A stretch of DNA of 64,000 bases from Lentinula raphanica (taxonomy: Eukaryota > Basidiomycota > Agaricomycetes > Agaricales > Omphalotaceae): NCBI GenBank assembly GCA_027919835.1, contig JANVFP010000015.1, positions 806,001-870,000 on the forward strand, given 5' to 3'. Positions 58,261 to 64,000 of this stretch are shown piece after piece; the first letter of the stretch is position 1, and every line of letters starts with the position of its first letter. Made by a program: the position numbers and the translations under genes. Below the pieces are notes generated by a model, which saw nothing but the letters and a program-made list of their open reading frames with translations, made no database searches and was not told the origin of the DNA.

Positions 58261-59388
58261 GGTGTTTTCAGTGAGAGTAAGGAAGGGAACTTAGGAAGGT
58301 GGAATCATTCGATCAAGCTTGAAGGTTGTTGAAGGGAATCAAGCTGCACATGCAAGCACTTATACTAGTGCTATAAAGTAACCGTGGCACATGGTTTAGT
58401 GCTCGCAAAGGAAGCTAGGGTAATGTTAGGAAAGATTCGCTGTGTTACATGGCCACGGCCTCGTTCGGTATCAAACTCAATGTTGTTTTTAGTATGAACT
58501 GGAAATATTGATTATGGTACGATGGTGTTTTTGAATCGCTTTGAAGCCAAAACTTGAGTTACCGTAGAAATACCAAATATTGAAACCGGTCCATTCCTTA
58601 ATCTGTGCAGATTTGGGTTTATACTAAAATTGGTTGGCTCGGCATTTCACATACGCTTTCGGACTGGATGCCCAGGGTCTCTCAGTTTCGTACCACCACC
58701 ATTGTTCGAATCGTTCAATGTTCTCGGCTTACACTTGTGAATCTCTACGCCTTGCCACGCTCTCTCTTCACCTTCCCATAGGCCTCACACCGCCATTGTA
58801 AACCAAACCCGACTACAACATCTTCTTGTCTTTACGGTTGTGATACTGCACGATTTGCGCTCGATCCCGGGCGCGCGTGCTCTTTCTAATCGGCTCAACA
58901 ACCACTGCCATCCAGATACCTAACCCACCTTCTTTTTGGCTTTGCACTTGTGATTCTGCGAGTCGCGCTCGAGCCTGGGTGGCGGCGGGCGCACGTAGTT
59001 TTGCATCTGCATCTCAGCTCTGCCCCTGCATCTCAACCCTATCGTGGACACCTTGTTGTATTTTCTTAAAGGTCATGGCTAGTACTAGTACTAGTCTCAG
59101 AAATCCTTTCTCGAATCCCAATGGTTTGTTCTCCGTGACTTTTTGACTTGGGTATGAATTAATCATTCAATATAGTATGGGAAGCTGGCACTGGTACTCA
59201 CCGTAATCGGTGGAGATGCCTGGCATGTTGAGGCTCACACCAGACCAGTAACAATGCCAGAAAGCACAAAAAGTCAGCAATGCACAAAAGTGCTCTATCA
59301 GCATGGAAGTCAAACGTGAACTGGACTGCACCAAATCCCCTACAACCCAACCCATGAGTCAGCACACTTGTCCAGGACAGTGTTGAAG
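58261..59388. other. Flank right of the MULE, no supported gene
   Basis: The frame at 58877-59146 has no recognisable domain. An ATG at 59076 starts MASTSTSLRNPFSNPN but leads nowhere convincing. The part from 59150 on grades into the next transposon-type pseudogene. Confidence 0.4.
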
Positions 59389-59476
59389 ACATCCTAGAAT
59401 TTATGCAGGGCCGAGGCTCATCTCCAACCTACTCCGACACCAATGTGCAGCTCTTTGATGACCCATCATGGTCTGA

Positions 59477-59721
59477 CATCAGCAAAATCACTTCTGGCCT
59501 GGAGTCTCTAAGAGACTCCAGGCATACCCCCCCTTTTCCTACAGGCTCTAGAGTCTTTGAGAGTTTCTAGGCACCCTGAGGAAATTTGAAGTTTCTTTGA
59601 ATGTCTTTTCAAGTTCTCTAGAGTCTCTCAGGCTCTCTCAGAGACTCTAGAGCCTGTAGGAAAAGGGGGGGTATGCCTGAAGTCTCTTAGAGACTCCAGG
59701 CCAGAAGTGATTTTGCTGATG
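59477..59721. mobile_element. MITE with ~60-bp inverted arms
   Basis: The left end CATCAGCAAAATCACTTCTG and right end CAGAAGTGATTTTGCTGATG are perfect inverted copies. The arms continue through GGCCTGGAGTCTCTAAGAGA and a GCATACCCCCCC run. It lies within the coding part of the transposon-type pseudogene. Confidence 0.85.
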
Positions 59722-60713
59722 GAGTCTCATGCTGTTGTTTTTGATGATGCCGATGCTACACATCTACGCGCATCTGAGCGTAACTTAGCAGTTGAGAGGC
59801 TTGCCAATGAGCTACACAGCTATCTATTGGATGATTCCGTACTGGAAGAATCAGAGGATGAGTTAGAGGAGCATGATATTCTTGGTATGTCAGTGATCAA
59901 ACAACTTCCCAATTTTTCCCTAAGTTCTAACCTGCCGCTCTGCAGAGGAAATCGCTGACGAAGAAGATCCTGTGACTTTTGGTCAGCAGCATGCCCAGAT
60001 GCCTTCCCAGAGTGGAAATCCTGACTGGTTTCCATGGCCTGACAAAGCTGCATGTATCCTCGATCTATGTCGACATCTACCTTGGGGGATTTTCTCCGAT
60101 GCTCAGATGGAGATAATTAACTGGGCGTTGAATGCTTTTGGTATCGATAATGTCCCTTCCGTCAACGTAATGAAAAGCATTGATGAATATCTTCAGTCCC
60201 TGTGTGGTATCAATACGACCCGTCATCAAGGTGCCCTTGGGCATGTGTATTATATGAATGACTTAGCTGGCATCATACGACAGGTAGCTGTACTACTTAT
60301 CTCATGGCATCCAAAAATACTCAGGCTTACATAGGAAATGGCTAATCCTGAGGTCCGCAAGCATTTTCACTACTATCATGAAGATAGTGGCCAACATCTC
60401 GAGCATGCCTGGCAAGCACAAGCATGGCGGGACATGGATCCAGATCTGGCCACACCCATGGTGTGACTTGGAAGGCAAGATTATTACATGTTTGAGATCT
60501 GCCAACTCGACAGTGAATGAGGCAATCTCATTGTTCCTTTTCGATGGTTTCAGCAACGCCGCCTCGGAGCTGAATCTGAGCTGGAAACCTGGGGAATTGG
60601 ATGGAGAGCTCATGTCGTCCCTGCTGCCCAGGGATACATTATTCACAAGTGGGAGCATGTTCAATTTCCAACCACTGCCCTTCTACTTTCTTTGCCGCAC
60701 ATTGCAGATATGA

Positions 60714-61123
60714 AGGATTATGGGATCACCTACTACAGATGCCAAGAGAGTGGACTCAGCCCATGTACTTATTGTGATGCAGACTTTGCCACTTGTATCA
60801 ACACTAGTCATTCTACTACAGGTGTGGTTACCTTAATCTCTGGTGGTCCTGTTTTTTGGATGGCCAAGAGACAGGACATGGTGGCATTGTCTACTACCGA
60901 GGCCAGATACATTTCCTATGGAAAAGAAGCTCAGCAGGCTTGTTGGGTCCACAACTTCTTGTTGGAAATCGGAGATGCACCATCTAGACTCTACCATCTG
61001 ACCCCTACACAGATAACAAGGGTGTCATTGCAATCTTGGAAAACCCTAAGTTTCACCAACTCATTGAGCATATCAATATACTTACAATACCACTACCTCT
61101 GGAATATTGTGGAACAACGGTAA
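60714..61123 (+). pseudogene. Ty1/copia RNase H fragment
   Basis: The frame from DYGITYYRCQESGLSP through CDADFATCINTSHSTTGVVT, SGGPVFWMAKRQDMVALSTT and EARYISYGKEAQQACWVHNF is the C-terminal RNase H of copia-type Pol. Frame shifts follow, after which DNKGVIAILENPKFHQLIEH and QYHYLWNIVEQR continue the family. No reverse transcriptase or integrase is present, so only the 3' end of an element is left. Confidence 0.8.
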
Positions 61124-62886
61124 CGAGGTATAAAGTCTGTTCTTAGTATAATGCCTTATGACAGGTCACTTAGCACAAACACAGAGTACAACTTCACAGA
61201 TTCGTCAATCAAATTGTATTTATAGCGAGGTGTAGGGCGTTGTCAGAGATTCCGCACTATCTTATATCTCAAGTCGAATGCAGTCTTGTAAGATCTTTTA
61301 GATCAGCAATACTGGTCAGCAGAACAAAGTGACACGGATATACCAGTCGTAAGATCTGGACTAAAGGGTTTGTTTTGAGTGGCTTCCACTCGGATAAGGG
61401 TTTTTAGGCTCGGAAAGCAATGGGGTACCAGACGTTATGGTAGACCAATTGATTCCGCTCCCGGGTGAAGCAGTACTGATCACTATTCTCAGTAAAACCT
61501 CAAAGATCACGCAGATCACCAATCACTACGTGTCAACTTGAACAGAGCCACCAAAACTCTGCACGTTCACTCGGCACAACCTGAGACCAAGTCCTCTGTA
61601 TCTCCGGAACAGAGTCTACCTTCAACTAGCAAGTGACAGACACCAAGTCAAACCACTCAAAAGTCGGGCTTATCGCGATGAAGTAACACACTTAATCTGC
61701 AAGGTCCGGTACGGCTTAGAAGCCTTTACTCCCACGTATGGATGAAAAGGATTACCAGTTCAGAGAGATCTGGGCGCGAAACTTGTTTCATTTGTGCGGA
61801 TACAGGTCTTTAAGTACACTACGAAAAGTCCAATACCCGTATTTGTCCTTGATCTAGTAGATCTAGCTATTTCTACGGACGGAGTCCGATAATATACACT
61901 TAAATAGTAAAATATGACTGAAACGATACAAACACGCAAGGAAATAGTAAGGAAAACAGATAAAAAGATGAAACTTGTCCGTATTTCGTCGTACTTTCGC
62001 CAGATCTAGAAGACCAAGCAAGTTCCGACCATGGTCTGTGCGGCATCCACATGCTAGGGTGCCTAACTCGTCAGAGTGGCCCCTGCCTGTGTTGCTCAAG
62101 TGTTTCCGACGAATTTGCTTCCGCGGAATGGTAGTGGTCTTCCCAAGTTAATGAGATAGACTCGTAACAGTGGTTGATCTCGTGGATCAGGTAGGTCTGG
62201 TCCGTAGCTTTCGAACGGTATGCATATAGCCTGGGGTTCTGGAGCGGACAACGAAGGTAAATGCTTCAGAAGTGTTTTCCGTAGGTTTCCGCGCGTTTCC
62301 GTGAGTGCTGGTCAAAGCTGTACATAGCATACGCTATATCCCAGTTTAGAACTTGAACATATGCGTGTTTCCGCTGCGGGTTTCACCCGTACTGCCACGG
62401 AAATGCTAGATCATCATGTTTCCGACGGTTTCCGCCACTTTGCGTAGGGTTTCCGTGTGGTAACTCATCCGGATAGGTTCTCATCGTGTCTGATCTGCTA
62501 GATCAAGTGAAATTTCCGTCATCACAGCCAAGTACCAAACTCAGTTGTGCCGATCCGGCAGATCTTGATACTAAGTCGATATTCCCTTGGTGTGCTCGTA
62601 CCAGTAGTCAGCATTCTTGAAGGATCCCCGACCAAGGGTGCGAGCAATAGCTCTAGGTGGATATTCATGGCTGATCCTGCCAAAGGATCTGTATCCTAGC
62701 TTATACTGATACAAGTTTGACTGCTAGTTCGGGCTCACTACAGTCCTTATTGATACTATGCAATGGTCTAAGTTGATCTTTTTGATCATTGCACGCCTGC
62801 GCGGAAAAACCGCGCAACACCGCAACTGGTGGAACGGTTTCAAGATGATGGTTTTCATGACCCTCGCAACATAATTGGTTGGTGCT
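61124..62886. other. Non-coding sequence after the copia fragment
   Basis: 1.76 kb without coding potential, rich in AGATCT and TTTCCG words. By position it should hold the 3' untranslated region and perhaps an LTR of the copia element, but I found no matching second LTR and no target duplication. Confidence 0.4.
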
Positions 62887-63122
62887 TCTTGCTTTCACAA
62901 CACCAAATATCTTACATTTTCTAGGTATACGTGAACAGCCTGAAGATCCTGGAATTCACCCGTGGACATACACTGATTCAAGTAATGACTATCACAACCG
63001 CTGGCAAGTACAGGCAAAGGGACACCGTGTGCTTACATTCACAATGTGGCTTTACTGTGATGACACTTCCGGCAACGTTTTGAAGAAATGGAACAAACAC
63101 AACTCTTTTCTTTTCACTCATC

Positions 63123-63376
63123 AGGAAAAATATTCTCATCTCTAGAGTCCCCAGAGATACCCTCCAATTCCTAGGCCGCTCAGAGATTTTTGTGAACTTT
63201 GAAAGATCAAAAAACATCCTAGAGATCCTGAAAGTATCTGAAAGCACCAGAAAGCACCAGAAAGCACCCAGAGAATTTTTAGAAGCCTCAAAGAACTCAG
63301 ATACTCTAGGCTCTCTGAGACTACCTAGGAATTGGGGGGTATCTCTGGGGACTCTAGAGATGGGAATATTTTTCCT
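63123..63376. mobile_element. MITE with ~50-bp inverted arms
   Basis: The ends AGGAAAAATATTCTCATCTC and GAGATGGGAATATTTTTCCT are inverted, followed inward by TAGAGTCCCCAGAGATACCC and CAATTCCTAGG in both arms. A small tandem repeat, AGAAAGCACC three to four times, lies at about 63240-63271. It interrupts the pseudogene right after LFT. Confidence 0.85.
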
Positions 63377-63392
63377 AATGCTGCGGCTGGTC

Positions 63393-63660
63393 CACTTCAG
63401 GCACCCACCAACCAGGCCTTCTTAGGATAATTATCATAGGTCAGTATTCATACCTAAGAGCCCCCCCAAATGGGTAGGCTACCCAGTGTTTCTTTAGGTG
63501 GGTAGCTACCCCATTAATGCTGATTTTTGTTTGGGTAGCTACCCACAAAGAACTCCTATCAGGGTAGCTACCCTTGGAGGAGTTTGAATTGGGTAGCTAC
63601 CCATGGGAGAATTTAAGTTGGGTAGCTACCCAAGATATTTTACATGAGGGTAGCTACCCA
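63393..63660. mobile_element. End of a second CACTTCAGGCACC element with palindrome array
   Basis: CACTTCAGGCACCCACCAAC at 63393 matches the terminus of the nested fold-back element (CACTTCAGGCACCTACC). It begins exactly inside the AAAG block of the interrupted pseudogene. Inward lie seven palindromes: TGGGTAGGCTACCCA at 63471-63485, then GGGTAGCTACCC at 63500, 63533, 63562, 63591, 63620 and 63648. The other end was not found before the window edge. Confidence 0.6.
63471..63659. repeat. Seven regularly spaced GGGTAGCTACCC palindromes
   Basis: Six perfect 12-bp palindromes plus one variant with an extra G. Start-to-start spacing is 33, 29, 29, 29 and 28 bases after the first pair. Spacers are unlike each other except for short AT-rich words. 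Confidence 0.95.
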
Positions 63661-63730
63661 CCATAATGCTGATGGATCACTCAATTTCATTCTTAGTATA
63701 TTAGTTTCCTTGTACAGTAGTATCATGGCC

Positions 63731-63956
63731 GCATCAGGAAAAGTACCCTTGGCCCAGGTAACTCAGAGATACCCCCCAAAACCTAGGCTCTCCCAAAGCA
63801 CCCAAAGAAATTTGAGGCAAACTCAGGCTTGCCCAGGCTTTTCCAGGCAAACTCAGGCTTGCTCAGGCTTTTTCAGGCAAATTCAAAGTTTTCAGACTGC
63901 TGAGGTTTTGGGGGGTATCTCTAGGCAGCCTAGGCACCAGGTCAGTTTTGCTGATC
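63731..63956. mobile_element. MITE with CAGAGATACCCCCCAAAACCT arms
   Basis: The left arm carries TCAGGAAAAGT... and CAGAGATACCCCCCAAAACC; the right arm carries GGTTTTGGGGGGTATCTCTAG and AGTTTTGCTGATCA. The centre has a tandem repeat of about 32 bases, AGGCAAACTCAGGCTTGC, twice plus part of a third. It shares the ATACCCCCC block with the MITEs at 59.5 and 63.1 kb. Confidence 0.75.
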
Positions 63957-64000
63957 AGTGTATTATACTCTTCAATACAATCAATATACTCATTAGACTG

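Larger units (their letters stand above)
59389..63392 (+). pseudogene. Basidiomycete transposon-type gene, broken by several insertions
   Basis: Plus-strand pieces in order: VEDILEFMQGRGSSPTYSDT; after a MITE, SHAVVFDDADATHLRASERN; WFPWPDKAACILDLCRHLPW, PSVNVMKSIDEYLQSLCGIN and GALGHVYYMNDLAGIIRQ. A 60288-60333 intron leads to EMANPEVRKHFHYYHEDSGQ and DPDLATPMV. Two in-frame TGA codons lie around LGRQDYYMFEICQLDSE, then VPFRWFQQRRLGAESELETW and GYIIHKWEHVQFPTTALLLS. Beyond the copia fragment it resumes GIREQPEDPGIHPWTYTDSS and LYCDDTSGNVLKKWNKHNSF, ending LFT where a MITE sits. I know this family from basidiomycete genomes as a large repeated gene, probably of Plavaka/CACTA-like transposons; that assignment is an inference. 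Confidence 0.65.

Noticed and set aside
58877..59146. 89-codon plus-strand frame right of the MULE
   Set aside because: Cys/Ser-rich, non-ATG-supported context, no domain, and no consistent splice continuation.
61124..62886. Solo LTR or 3' LTR of the copia element
   Set aside because: No second copy, no TG...CA ends with matching flanks, and no primer-binding site could be identified.
63471..63659. Regular repeats with spacers that look CRISPR-like
   Set aside because: The repeat is a 12-bp palindrome, the genome is fungal, there are no cas genes, and the array sits next to a transposon end.

Overview
The window is nuclear DNA of a filamentous fungus, most likely an agaricomycete basidiomycete. 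Genes are dense and carry many 45-65 nt GT-AG introns. The protein families and the transposon types (hAT, Mutator-like, Tc1-like, pogo-like, and a basidiomycete 'WFPWPDKAACILDL' family) fit that group. No prokaryotic or organellar features are seen. All gene models were spliced by eye; where exon lengths are given they sum to a multiple of three.

Region 1 (about 0.9-22.8 kb) is compact, CpG-containing housekeeping DNA. In order it holds: two tandem MYND zinc-finger paralogues; a DUF2235 alpha/beta hydrolase (minus); a VPS23/TSG101-type ESCRT-I subunit; NUS1 (minus), the non-catalytic subunit of the cis-prenyltransferase; SEC17/alpha-SNAP (minus); phosphoacetylglucosamine mutase; a small unidentified coiled-coil gene (minus); a DUG3-type class II glutamine amidotransferase; ICE2; molybdopterin synthase large subunit (minus); and a fused pseudouridine-5'-phosphate glycosidase/kinase. 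Several pairs are divergent with promoters under 200 bp, and ICE2 and MOCS2B converge with a 19-base gap.

Region 2 (about 23.0-42.4 kb) is AT-rich, CpG-poor repeat DNA. It holds one intact NLR-type gene (NACHT plus ankyrin repeats, 741 aa) and a decayed inverted paralogue split by a Tc1-like transposon with a TA duplication. It also holds fold-back elements, a non-autonomous hAT element with a perfect 8-bp duplication, a pogo-like transposase relic, and a CpG-rich, apparently full-length hAT transposon (38495-42134). A CpG-depleted partial copy of TRAPPC11 lies at 42.44-43.41 kb, next to its source gene.

Region 3 (43.5-50.6 kb) is the large minus-strand TRAPPC11 gene, heavy in low-complexity coding sequence. 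Region 4 (51.0-64.0 kb) is nested transposons. A 7.2-kb Mutator-like element has 126-bp terminal inverted repeats, and its transposase has one nonsense codon. A 3.5-kb fold-back hAT-like element sits inside the last transposase intron. Further right, a transposon-type gene is broken by a fold-back MITE, a copia fragment, a second MITE, and another hAT-like end carrying seven evenly spaced GGGTAGCTACCC palindromes.

The most unusual themes are: hAT-type elements whose ends carry arrays of short palindromes, different in each element; a mosaic of CpG-rich young and CpG-depleted old DNA, suggesting methylation-linked decay; an NLR gene surviving inside the repeat block; and microexons plus GC-AG introns in the housekeeping genes.
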